Shown piece after piece: positions 54,704 through 64,000 of a stretch of DNA of 64,000 bases (position 1 is its first letter; each line of letters begins with the position of its first letter). The notes under the pieces are model-generated. The model had not been told where the DNA came from, did not search any database, and saw nothing but the letters and a program-made list of their open reading frames with translations. The DNA lies in assembly GCF_910592395.1 (NCBI RefSeq), contig NC_088322.1, positions 2,482,001 through 2,546,000 on the forward strand, in the 5' to 3' direction. This stretch comes from Lineus longissimus. Taxonomy: Eukaryota; Nemertea; Pilidiophora; Heteronemertea; Lineidae. The position numbers were made by a program, and so were the translations under genes.

Positions 54704-54880
54704 TATTAAATGTACTGTACGTATTGCTTGCGAAAGACGACAGAAAAGTGTACTTTCAATTCATTGTCTAGTTTGAATCGTTGCTGGAGAATAGCTGAGA
54801 CATACACTTTCTGTTATGTGACTCCTCTCCCCTTCCAAGCATTCTAATACAAGTATAGTGTGCGTGTTCGAGAACCAGCG

Positions 54881-55479
54881 ATGGCGTATTTTACTGCAAA
54901 TCGGGACATATCCCCTCATCATGCCGGGGGCAACGCAGCCAAGATCTTTCTGATTGATCGCAAAACTACAGCCCGAGATCTGTTCCTTTACAATTGTGAA
55001 CTAACATTGGCTAATGGTGCTACTTATGATTATTACTTATACTTGTACGCTTTGGCCCAATGGGCCAAATTGGATCCTCACGTTCAGAGCGAGTATCATG
55101 GCATCCTTACCAAAATCCGAGAAGAATTGTCAGCTGAAAAAGACTACGTATATTTCGATTTAGAGGAAGCTAATCTTATTCCTGTCAGTGTTCGAACACA
55201 CTATAGCCTATCCGAAGCAGGCACACTTAATTTCTGTGGGCGATATGGACGCTATAGTCTGCAATGAAAAATTCAAAGTAGAACCAGACATTCAGACAGT
55301 CATTCTCGAGAGCAAATATCTCCATGCGGGACCCGTCATGGATACCCGAAAATGGCGAAGAATTAGACCTGCACCTCGGCTCCCTCGCTTATGACATGAC
55401 GAATGGCGGCGCCGGTCGAATTTATTCAGCTCGAGTGTTTTTGATGGAAAAAAGTGGAATGCAGATGCATGAACTTTGA
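54881..55479 (+). pseudogene. Unknown virus-type gene with frame disruptions
   Basis: ATG 54881 begins MAYFTANRDISPHHAGG and runs in frame to about 55185 (LTLANGATYDYYLYLYALAQW, IREELSAEKDYVYFDLEE). The protein-like text then moves to other frames: QTVILESKYLHAGPV near 55290-55330 and ELDLHLGSLAYDMTNGG near 55360-55415. It ends MHEL at a stop 55477-55479. At least two small indels are needed to explain this. No family is recognised. It sits directly left of the LINE insertion and downstream of the dUTPase on the same strand. Confidence 0.45.
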
Positions 55480-55719
55480 TCGATATCAAGAAAGTGAGTG
55501 TTACAGCATATAGATAATATAGACTGTGGTGAGAGACGTGAGAATCAGGTTCCAATCCTGTAAAACGTCGCCGAAAGCTGGCCGTTTTTTTTCTTGAAAA
55601 CGGCCACAAGAACTTTGCATGTACATATGTACACACAAGTATACCAGTACGTGTATTTCGATCGAACGCAGTAGTACGGGACATAATCCCAAGTTCGTCA
55701 CGCTTGGGCGGAAAGGATA

Positions 55720-57108
55720 GTGAGCATTTCGACAATTGAGGACTTATTTCAAACGCCAAGGCAGGCAGGGAGTAAATGTAAAGGCGATCAGCGTTCGCCG
55801 GCTGAAGGATCGACCAGTCCAGACCTCAAAGTAGTGAGATTAGCTGAGAATGAACAAAGCCAATCGGCCGAGGTCGAAATGGGTACGAATGTTGACACTG
55901 ACGGATTAACCAGCAACGTAAACACGACAGATGACGCAAGTGGAGGTGACAACACGGAGGGTCATAGGAATGTGATAAGCGATCCGTTGTTGGCGTATAT
56001 CGTATATTCGATGCAGTCTGGCACTGTTGAGAAGATAAGGACAGTGGTGATGGGCTTCTTCCTAGATGCACAAATTCTCGCAGCAAAAAACGCTTTGTGG
56101 AATAATGTTCCTGAAAAACTGGTGGGAAAGAACATCGCTCGCCGTATGACAGGAGGCCGATCGGAAGGTGAGGCTAATTTGAATGATATAATCTCGGCTC
56201 TGCATAAACTAGACCGGGCAGGGAGAATGCCCGACATTGTCGTATCCGCTTTGTCTCTTGGAAAAATACCGAGATCGAAGCCTGAGGAAACTTGTAGCAT
56301 TTCGATTGTTGATCGCATTGCTGATCTGGAGGACAAACTTCGCGACATGCAAAACAATGTAGTGCAGAACTCAAGCGAGTTAAGAGAGCTAATGAATGAC
56401 AAGGCAAAGGGGGACTGGTCAAATGTGAAAATTGACGCGTGGAACGATGAGGATTGGAAAATACCAGATAATTCAAAAAATGTCGAAAAGACAGTTAACT
56501 CTTTTTCGGATGTCCTCAAAAATAAGTCGAAATATTGTTCTCCATCATCACCCCTAGGACGGGGATCAGGTGCTCATGGTAGGGGCAGGCGTCCTGGCGG
56601 GGGCCCTGGCCCTGGCAGGTAAAACATGTTAGCTCCCCCGACGGTGACGAAATTAAGGGGTAGTAACGCGTCTTTGAATTCGAACACTAGCGTTGATTCT
56701 CAAGGATTTACTACTGTAAAAAATAAGAAAACTGAGAAAAAAGAAAAGCAGCAAAGAAGACGTGTAGTGTATGGCCAACACTCATCTGACAAGTGTTCAA
56801 TCAAGGGGGCTCCAGAGCCTGGTAGGGATCTCTTCGTCTTCAGGCTCGATAGAGCCACAAGCGAAGCGGACCTAGAGACATTTCTAACGGAAAATGGTTT
56901 CAATGCGCTTGGTGTGAACTGCCTCTCTCATGAGGATGCTAAATATAAATCGTTTAAAGTAATTGTCCCGAAAGACCAACTTGCAAAGTTGTTCGTTGAC
57001 TCCGTGTGGCCTCGGGGTGTTGGTGTCCGGAAGTTTATTCCACCTCCAAGGGAGGGCAGAAAAACAGAGATGCCTAAGAACACTCAACCACCAGTTGATG
57101 ATAAGTAG
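55720..57108 (+). pseudogene. LINE ORF1 protein, interrupted by one in-frame stop
   Basis: The frame starting near 55720 (a GTG; the first ATG is at about 55879) encodes a helical region (GFFLDAQILAAKNALWNNV), then LRDMQNNVVQNSSELRELMN of coiled-coil type, then a Gly/Arg tail. TAA at 56620-56622 stops it. Two codons later the same frame continues with 160 residues that hold KGAPEPGRDLFVFRLDRATS, an RRM-like or esterase-free nucleic-acid-binding module of LINE ORF1 proteins, and SFKVIVPKDQL. Because both parts share one frame, this is likely one ORF1 of about 460 residues with a nonsense codon, although two separate ORFs cannot be excluded. Confidence 0.7.
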
Positions 57109-57151
57109 TAATAACAGTAAAAACAATATCTTTTTGATCTGTGCGTTTGTT

Positions 57152-60133
57152 ATGAACTTGATAGTTACAAGCTACAACTCTCAAGGCCTTGGGGCCGGTA
57201 GGATGAACTATATCCAAAAGTTACTAGACAAGTGTGACTTTGTTTTGATACAAGAGCATTGGCAGTTCAGCGACGGGCTTCATAGATTCGAGAGGGAACT
57301 AGATAACTGTTGTTGTTATGGGATGTCCGGTATGAACGAAACGGAGTTACTCGTTGGGAGACCGTATGGGGGCGCTGCTATACTGTGGAATAATAGTATC
57401 AAGGCTCAGGTAATTCCAGTAAAAATGGATTCAAAGCGAATATGTGCGGTCATCGCTGAACATGCCAATCACAGATGTCTGATAATCAATGTGTACATGC
57501 CCGGCGAAGATAAAGTTGATGAATTCCTAGAAACATTACAAAGTGTGAGCGCACTATGCGCTACCGAAAACTTTAACAGCATTATTCTCGGTGGTGACTA
57601 TAATGTGGACAGACTTCGTATATTCAGTAGAAATACCCAAATACTGGAATATTTTATAGGTAACGAGTCGCTTAGCTCGGCTAGTAGCGGGCCAAATATA
57701 GATTACACGTTTGAAAGTAAGGCAAACTTTGCCCGGTCCAAAATTGATCACTTTTTCGTGTCTGAGGATATGGTTCCGAACGTTTTAACATGCGAGGTAC
57801 GTCACGAGGTTGACAACCTGTCAGATCACTCCCCAATTAAGCTGACAACAGATTTAAGCGTTGATTATGAGGACAATGGTGCGGCAGTGAGAAATGAACC
57901 GGTAGTGAACTGGAATAGGGTCTCACCTACCGATATTCAAGCGTATAAGACAAGTCTAGATAATAAGTTGGGCGAAATAGACCTCCCTATCGGGATGTCA
58001 GGTTGTCGGAACTTCATGTGTAATGACCACAAAGCCGAAATCGACTATGTTCACGACTCTATTGTTAAAGCATGCGTTAACGCAGGTTTAGAATGTTTAC
58101 CTGTTCAAGGTCGACCTAAGGACACCCAAAACAGAGGCATTCCAGGGTGGAACGATCACGTTAAAGATGTGCGCGAACGTGCAATATTCTGGCACTCCAT
58201 GTGGAAGGATGCCGGGAGTCCGCGAAACGGAGTGGTTGCTGATATTAGGAGAACAACCCGAGCTAGATATCACTTAGCTATAAAAGGACTAAAACAACAG
58301 AACGTCGCGCAGAGACAAATGCATATTGCCGAGGCCCATTTACAACACGATGATAAAGATTTCTGGAAAATGGTAAACAAAGTAAAGGGAGGCAAGAAAC
58401 CAACTCCAAACAAAGTAGACGGTGCCAATGATGAACATTCAATAGCTGAGAGTTTCGCTGACAAATATGAACAACTTTATTCGTCTGTGGGGTACGACCA
58501 GGCAGAAATGCATGAGTTGATTAATTCACTGGACAGAGACATCGGCAATGGCTGTATGCAGAATAAGTGTGCTTGCAAAAGTCACGTGATCACACCGGCA
58601 GAAGTCCGCGGTGCGGTTAAACTTTTAAACAAAGGAAAGCATGAAGGGCATAAAATTCTCTTCTCGGATCATTTAATACATGGCACTACAGACTTAGATG
58701 AACTTCTGGCTGCATTACTCACGGGTATGCTAACGCACTCATATGTCCCTGAAACTTTCAGAAACTCAGTTATCATTCCTATTCCTAAAAACACTAGAAA
58801 GTCTTTGAGCGACTCAGAAAACTATAGGGGTATAACGTTGAGTAACATTCTTGGGAAAGTTTTCGACCACATTGTGATTAAGAAGTGCCCCGGCACGTTT
58901 AAGTCATCAGATTTACAGTTCGGTTTTAAAAGCAAAGGTTCTACCACGCAATGCACCTTTACCATGCAACAAACTATCGACTATTTCAGAAAGAATGGGT
59001 CCAATGTGTACGCTATGTTCCTAGACGCTAGTAAAGCGTTCGATAGAGTCCAATATATCAAACTTTTTAATCTACTCAAAAAGAAAGGGTGTTGTCCACT
59101 TATAGCCAGATTTCTTGCTAGACTTTACGCGACTCAACGGTGTCGGGTAAAGTGGAAAACCGCACTGAGCAGGCCAATTAGTGTTAAAAACGGGATTAAA
59201 CAGGGGGGAGTTTTATCCCCAATTCTTTTTTGTATATATATGGATGTACTCCTTCAACGATTGGAATGTTCCAAACTGGGATGTCATGTTGGTCACGTGT
59301 TTATGGGGGCCTTTGGCTACGCCGATGACATTGTCATTCTATCTCCAATGAAAAGCGGGTTGATGGAAATGTTGAAGATATGCGATACTTTCTCAGTGGA
59401 GTATCATGTCACGTTTAATCCCACAAAGAGCATTTTGCTTTTCTACGGTATAAAGAAGCCAAACGAGGAGATATTCATTATATGGAACGGCAGAATTATT
59501 GCCCAAGACCACACAAAACACCTAGGACACATGGTTGGCGTTGACGTTAAGGATAACGTCATTAACGATGTCATCGCGGAAATGTACAAACGAACAAACT
59601 GTCTGTTATCATTATTCGGTTTCTGTGATTTCGAAGTAAAGTACAGGCTGTTTAAATCATATGTTATGACATTGTACGGTAGCGCTCTATGGGACTATTC
59701 TCACCGATCCTTCAGCAGATTCAACACTGCTTGGAGAAATTGCATTCGAAAGTTATTCAGGTTACCCTGCAGAACCCATTGTATACTGCTGCCGTCTATT
59801 TGTAGAGATGAACAGTCCGATATCCAGGTTTTTAAGAGATTTGCGAGATTCTTTAAAAGCTGTATGAACAGTGAAAGCAAGAGAGTTTCAATAAGTGTCG
59901 AATTGACTCTTCTGGGCGGAACGAGTGCATCACGAAATCTGCTGAAAATATGCGACTTGTTCCAGTGTACTATAGACAACCTACCAGTAAAGAAGGAGAC
60001 ATTTGAGGAAACGGAGCCTAACGGACCAGTAATTAGGGACCTATTGAGAATGCGCGACCGCTGGGATTATTCTATTCTAAGTAAAACAGAGATGGAGCAG
60101 ATGTTAAATGTAGTGTGTACAGATGAGACTTGA
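57152..60133 (+). CDS. LINE ORF2: endonuclease and reverse transcriptase
   Basis: ATG 57152 gives 993 residues; an upstream extension in the same frame is not needed. The endonuclease shows SYNSQGLG, LIQEHW, GGAAILWN, LGGDYNVD, KIDHFFVSED and LSDHSPI, which are the conserved residues of the exonuclease/endonuclease/phosphatase fold. The reverse transcriptase shows YRGITLSNILGK, FGFKSKGSTTQ, FLDASKAFDRV, IKQGGVLSPILFCIYMD and the catalytic FGYADD near residue 723. A C-terminal region (about 830-990) has a CRTHC cysteine pair. The frame is intact. It makes cDNA at the insertion site during retrotransposition. Confidence 0.93.
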   Translation: MNLIVTSYNSQGLGAGRMNYIQKLLDKCDFVLIQEHWQFSDGLHRFERELDNCCCYGMSGMNETELLVGRPYGGAAILWNNSIKAQVIPVKMDSKRICAVIAEHANHRCLIINVYMPGEDKVDEFLETLQSVSALCATENFNSIILGGDYNVDRLRIFSRNTQILEYFIGNESLSSASSGPNIDYTFESKANFARSKIDHFFVSEDMVPNVLTCEVRHEVDNLSDHSPIKLTTDLSVDYEDNGAAVRNEPVVNWNRVSPTDIQAYKTSLDNKLGEIDLPIGMSGCRNFMCNDHKAEIDYVHDSIVKACVNAGLECLPVQGRPKDTQNRGIPGWNDHVKDVRERAIFWHSMWKDAGSPRNGVVADIRRTTRARYHLAIKGLKQQNVAQRQMHIAEAHLQHDDKDFWKMVNKVKGGKKPTPNKVDGANDEHSIAESFADKYEQLYSSVGYDQAEMHELINSLDRDIGNGCMQNKCACKSHVITPAEVRGAVKLLNKGKHEGHKILFSDHLIHGTTDLDELLAALLTGMLTHSYVPETFRNSVIIPIPKNTRKSLSDSENYRGITLSNILGKVFDHIVIKKCPGTFKSSDLQFGFKSKGSTTQCTFTMQQTIDYFRKNGSNVYAMFLDASKAFDRVQYIKLFNLLKKKGCCPLIARFLARLYATQRCRVKWKTALSRPISVKNGIKQGGVLSPILFCIYMDVLLQRLECSKLGCHVGHVFMGAFGYADDIVILSPMKSGLMEMLKICDTFSVEYHVTFNPTKSILLFYGIKKPNEEIFIIWNGRIIAQDHTKHLGHMVGVDVKDNVINDVIAEMYKRTNCLLSLFGFCDFEVKYRLFKSYVMTLYGSALWDYSHRSFSRFNTAWRNCIRKLFRLPCRTHCILLPSICRDEQSDIQVFKRFARFFKSCMNSESKRVSISVELTLLGGTSASRNLLKICDLFQCTIDNLPVKKETFEETEPNGPVIRDLLRMRDRWDYSILSKTEMEQMLNVVCTDET

Positions 60134-60255
60134 TTAAACTGTATGTAATAACTATGTTCTTATTATAACGCCTGTAATTGCACAAATATACATGTACATG
60201 CACCCTATTAACTCACTGTCTTTTGTACTTCGTACGAAATAAATAGATAAATAAA

Positions 60256-60430
60256 TTACCGACCGGTTGCTGCATCGTCGTCGGTCTGTACTTGGTACTC
60301 TGGCCAGGCCTAAAAACATTTCGGAGGTCTTACGAAAGTGTCCGTTCGGTCATCTCTGTCGGGCATGCGACCCGGAAAGCCCCTGTATCAATGTTTTAGA
60401 AAGAGTATTCGGAGATAACGTCCGGTCTTA
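60256..60430 (+). pseudogene. Small cysteine-rich ORF at the LINE 3' junction
   Basis: Directly after the LINE tail a frame reads a basic HRRRS-type start, then LRKCPFGHLCRACDPESPC, and ends at TAG 60428-60430. Three cysteines in a compact cluster suggest a small zinc-binding module. The frame runs into the LINE tail on its left, so its 5' part is probably missing or lies beyond the insertion. No family is recognised. Confidence 0.35.
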
Positions 60431-60865
60431 GGGGGTGTAGACCGACACGACGGGGATGATATTCTAGATTTTTGTACTTTCCGGGCGATAAAGGAAATAT
60501 TTCTGTATAGTCCAACTCAAAGCGAGCCGCAGTCGACTAAAGTACAATAATCGAGGTGCAACGTTCGCCGGAATTTGTTCCAAATCGTTTGTCGTGACTC
60601 GTTACAAAAGCTCGAGTGTTTTCTTGTCCATTTAGAAATATCCCGCGCCGCGTACTTATACTATCAACTGGTCCACGGCTGGCTCATCAACGCTGTAAGA
60701 TCGAAGGGTGATTTGAAAGAATAATAAAAAGCATGTGCTTCTTTATCTCGTGGTTTTTTGTTTGTTTCATAATTTCTTTCTCCAAACGGCTAAAAGGTCT
60801 GATGCAAAAGCCCCATGTGATTAGAACTAGTATAATGAACACCTCAAAGCTGAGCATCTAGAATT
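60431..60865. other. Short intergenic stretch in the virus-like block
   Basis: No gene is supported. An 'aataataaaaagcatgtg' polyadenylation-like signal lies near 60721. Confidence 0.4.
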
Positions 60866-62119
60866 ATGACCTCTCGAGTGGACCCGCATAATGTGACCGA
60901 TGTCGGATTCGTAGTCTGCCCCTCGAATACACCCGTACCCGCAGGATTTCCTGCCAATAAAGCGAATAAATTTGTGATTCGATTGCCGAAACCTATAGAC
61001 GTGAGTTTAATACCCGGCGAAGTTGAAGTAGCTCTCGTAGAAATAACATTTCCACACTCATGGTCAACATATTTCAGAGGATCTCGATGTTCATATGAGG
61101 TGGCTGTAGCAGATATCCGACAACCCTTGATTCCCGCAGTTGTAAAGAAAGCATGTCTTCCGGCAGGGAAAGAACTATTGGACTATGGCAGTGCAGAAGA
61201 CCTCATCGAAGGACTCAATCTCCGACGACTACGACTTGATCATTTACCAAATAAAATATGGGCGGGAAAATTTCGTTTGTCATCGACGGGGTTTGCTCAA
61301 ATCCATCTATTCGAAGGCGAAGCGATTGAGCTATCTTCTGATGTGGCCGAAGTTCTAGGATTTGATAATACTAAGTACTTTTTCAATGACGGCACAGAGT
61401 CTAAAACAAAGGGACCGTTTTCCGAGGACAAGTTGATCGTCCAGGGTAAGCAGCAAGATGAAGAGTCCGTGAAGAAACGTCGACGAGAACAAACAGCGTC
61501 GGGTAATTCCGAATTTGAAGAAGAGGATTTTGAGGGAGCTTCTAAGACTCGATCGAAGAGAAGGTAAAAGGAAAAAGACATTGAAACTTCTCGGCTGGCT
61601 TCCACGGACACGGCGAGCTCGTCCGAGCCACAGACGACTGCACACATAGATAGACCTACTTCTATGCCGAGTGAAATCACCTCGGAGGACATGCAAGAGG
61701 ATCGAGCTTCTCACCAGCACACTGAAACCGATGAACGAGCTTCTGGACCTTCGAGTAGCGCCTTGATCGCCACAGATCAACGACTGAAAGACGCAAAACG
61801 TTACCTTATTAAAGCGTCTCGCAAACCAAATCTCGATTACAATGCGTACAATTTGTTCATATACTCTTCCATTGTAAAATCTACGCCTGTCGGCAATGTG
61901 TATACGCCTTTACTAATGAGTCTTCCTGTCAATCCACGGGATCGCGCAAAACATCTCTCACACGCTTTCGTTCGTCCTCGATACTTACCATTAAATGGTA
62001 CATTCTTTAATGAGATAGACATTGACATTCGCCACGAATCCGGTGAAGAAGTGAATTTTGCCTGGGGGAAGGTTATTTGTACCTTGCACTTTCGAAGGCG
62101 ACAATCGACAATCAGTTAA
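60866..62119 (+). pseudogene. Polinton/adintovirus-type capsid-associated protein with one in-frame stop
   Basis: ATG 60866 starts a frame with FVVCPSNTPVPAG (15-27), then FVIRLPKPIDV (36-46) and GEVEVALVEITFPHSW (51-66). This is the start of a protein family that I know from invertebrate Maverick/Polinton-like elements (LPSN...LxGxWEVxLxEIxYPxSW). TAA at 61565-61567 interrupts it. The same frame stays open across the next 32 codons and continues to 62119, carrying the expected family C-terminus: LFIYSSIV, VGNVYTPLL, RPRYLPLNGTFF, IDIDIRHESGEEV and GKVICTLHFR. The middle is charged and low complexity. The role is a virion structural protein, possibly penton-like; that is inference. One nonsense codon is the only visible break. 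Confidence 0.75.
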
Positions 62120-62217
62120 ACTAATTGATCTGAGAAAACGTCTGTCGTGTTATCACTGATTAGAATCCAAGAAAGCAATATACCGGTTTAGTGTTGTGAT
62201 TTACGTTCACGAAGATC

Positions 62218-63024
62218 ATGTTTCGCCTCAAAAACATTTTTGGACCACAAGTTCGCACGGCGCAAAAATATGTTTACGACCTCCGGTACGATTGAGTAAC
62301 GATTTACAGTTATTTTTTTACTAAAGTAGCACGTCCGTTAATAGTCCGGCAGCTTAGAAAGACGCTAGCCACTGCTGCAAAAAACAATGAAGCTTTAAAG
62401 TATCATGTTGAACTTCAGGTTTTATTCAGTAAATTGGTACCGGTTGCTCACCCGGAGGGATCCGAAGATAACACGGCTAGGGAATTCGTAGAGCATAGTG
62501 CAGAACCGTGGTTCAACACTAAAAATCGCAGTATATACCCATGGCCAGGACAAGACAAGATCGGGGACGATATTCAAGAACAGCTAGAGGAAATTTCTGG
62601 GAAAGTTGATACTTTCCACCACGAAGGGTCCGGCTGGAGCTTTGTGTGTGTTCAGAGCTTACGCCTCTATCTATCGGCTTTCACACCTTTTCGAGGAGGT
62701 GCACTGGATCCGTTTATAAGGCGACACAGCGTACTACCCCGATCATTGAGTGGAAAACGCGCTTGTGTCTCTCCTCCGAAAGCCAAAGACGATGTGTGTT
62801 TCCGTGACTGTTTACTACTCTTTGAAAATCGGGGAAGGTGGACACAACCACCTCCTCGATATAAAGTTGAGAGTTGGTACACGAAAAGCTCGCTTAACTT
62901 TTCGGGTTTAAGTTTTCCTACACCTTTGAGTCAAATGGCAATATTTGAACGAAACATTCCCTCTCTAGTCCTGAGCGTGTTTGGAGTCAGTGTTACAGTT
63001 AGCCAATTTGTATCACATTGTTAA
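62218..63024 (+). pseudogene. Polinton-type protein-primed DNA polymerase B, N-terminal region only
   Basis: A short frame at 62218 (MFRLKNIFGPQVRTAQKY) stops at about 62293. A second frame, open from about 62293, continues through LKYHVELQVLFSKL, AEPWFNTKN, FHHEGSGWSFVCVQSLRLYL, SAFTPFRGG, SGKRACVS, DVCFRDCLLL, FSGLSFPTPLSQMAIFERN and LVLSVFGV. This order is that of the region that precedes the exonuclease and polymerase domains of Polinton/adintovirus PolB. It ends at TAA 63022-63024, and no polymerase motifs follow, so the gene lacks its catalytic part. Truncation by deletion or element end is likely. Confidence 0.75.
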
Positions 63025-64000
63025 CAATATTTAGTTGATTCATTTCATGACGAACATTTCGTATTCACATGATTTAAGGGTTTAGTGTATATTCTTAGTT
63101 AATCATGATTATTTAGATCATAGACACATTTTAGGAATCTCTTGGGTACGATGCCTGATTGGGGCTTGTCTTGTGAAGTCCTTGGGTGAAGTGGCCTTTG
63201 TTTGGCTGGCCCAAACGGAGGACGTTTCACTAGGAATCGAAATGTTTGGAGTGTTACGACTCTTTCGTCCAAAAGAAGTTAGGTCTTTTAATTTGCATTG
63301 TCTTGATTTGTATATTTGCCTTAGTATCGTTTTAGAGATGATTTTGGGGATTCTCAGTATCAAACCCTTGAGCAATATTTTATTCTTGATCTTGTCCAGA
63401 TCCAGGTTATGCACGCGCTTGTAATTAGTACGGCAACACTTTATTACTGGATACCATAATTATCAACTCTACTGGACGGCTGATCATGTCTAAGGTGGTT
63501 TTGACACCTCATTAGCTACCCTATCACTTGAACAATGCCACTCATTATTTGTTGTGGTAATTGCATAAATATGATCTCAGTATCACTTTTAGGGGCAATT
63601 AGGCATCTCTGTTTGCGATAGATGTGCGTCAGAGGTCGTCTGTAATTGTCACCTCCTTTTCTTCATGTTGAGTATAGCCTATTAAGGTTACACCAACTCA
63701 TTGTTTGGATAATCATTTGTGAGAAGTCAATTATCTTCTTTCGTAAACAAGTCAATTATATTTTGGAACCTTCTAGAAGCTTTCGTAATATCTCGTGCTC
63801 GGACACGCATTTTATAATTACCGGAAACAGCCACGTGGTGCTCTGGACCACCTTCGTTATGGTAGACACTAGCTCTGATTGGCGGAGTTAGGGTATTTCG
63901 GGGGCGTCACGTGGGTGCGAAAGGGTTTGATAAGGGAATGTTCGGGATCATCCAGGCAGAATTCCACCTTGAGAGATCATCACGAGAAGCAGACTCCCTT
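63025..64000. other. Right flank, no gene supported
   Basis: No polymerase continuation, repeats or RNA genes are recognised. The virus-like block appears to end at or soon after 63024. Confidence 0.45.

Larger units (their letters stand above)
55480..60258 (+). mobile_element. Non-LTR retrotransposon (LINE) with ORF1 and ORF2
   Basis: It contains an ORF1 region (55720-57108), an ORF2 with AP-type endonuclease and reverse transcriptase (57152-60133), and a 3' end in an AAATAAATAGATAAATAAAT-like tail at about 60237-60257. The 5' limit is uncertain and is placed just after the last virus-like coding text. No target duplication was identified. It lies inside the virus-like block and separates 54881-55479 from the genes after 60256. 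The clade is probably CR1/Jockey-like, not determined. Confidence 0.85.

Overview
This is a window of animal nuclear DNA, not bacterial. Genes are sparse, coding blocks are bounded by GT/AG splice sites, and most recognisable genes belong to transposable elements or an endogenised virus. Dispersed repeats of the style 'gtgagcacaatggccc...' and 'agctcacctgcgtgagc', a tRNA-derived SINE, a BEL/Pao retrotransposon, a piggyBac gene, a pogo/Tigger element and a LINE fit a marine invertebrate (mollusc, brachiopod, hemichordate or lancelet grade). I cannot name the species.

Layout. 1-3.75 kb: a dispersed repeat with ~300-bp modules, then a ~2.2-kb inverted-repeat (fold-back) structure. 3.8-7.0 kb: one well-bounded exon of unknown function and a decayed gene with a nuclease-like segment and a cysteine-rich CXC-type tail. 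8.7-18.0 kb: a two-gene DNA-transposon-like unit (DDE transposase plus a 219-aa cysteine-containing protein). Its transposase is split by a complete BEL/Pao retrotransposon (10193-16906) with apparently identical 485-bp LTRs, a 5-bp target duplication and an intact 1758-codon gag-pol. 19.4-21.0 kb: a 1.6-kb non-autonomous element with long inverted termini. 21.6-22.3 kb: the last exon of an unknown gene. 23.2-26.2 kb (minus): a two-exon piggyBac transposase gene with two nonsense codons and a frameshift. 26.9-29.1 kb: a complete pogo/Tigger element with TA target duplication whose first catalytic Asp is Asn. 29.1-39.7 kb: gene-poor DNA with repeats and a SINE.

39.7-52 kb: several small inverted-repeat elements, a long hairpin, two overlapping unknown ORFs (44.4-46.1 kb), a tandemly amplified exon-intron unit (46.0-48.4 kb) with one copy split by a 750-bp MITE, and a 632-bp tandem duplication. 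52.2-63.0 kb: a virus-like block. It holds a 174-bp tandem array, two tandem DUF4326 genes (the second frameshifted), a dUTPase, an unknown gene, a small cysteine-rich ORF, a capsid-type gene of the Polinton/Maverick/adintovirus sort with one in-frame stop, and the N-terminal region of a Polinton-type DNA polymerase B, cut off near 63.02 kb. A 4.7-kb LINE (about 55.5-60.26 kb) sits inside this block.

How it fits together. Apart from the exons, the window is a record of nested insertion. The most notable item is the endogenous Polinton/adintovirus-like remnant, which combines replication and capsid genes with nucleotide-metabolism-type accessory genes. The second is the amplified exon cluster at 45-49 kb, whose origin (host or viral) I cannot decide. 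All family assignments come from reading the translations by eye; no database search was possible.
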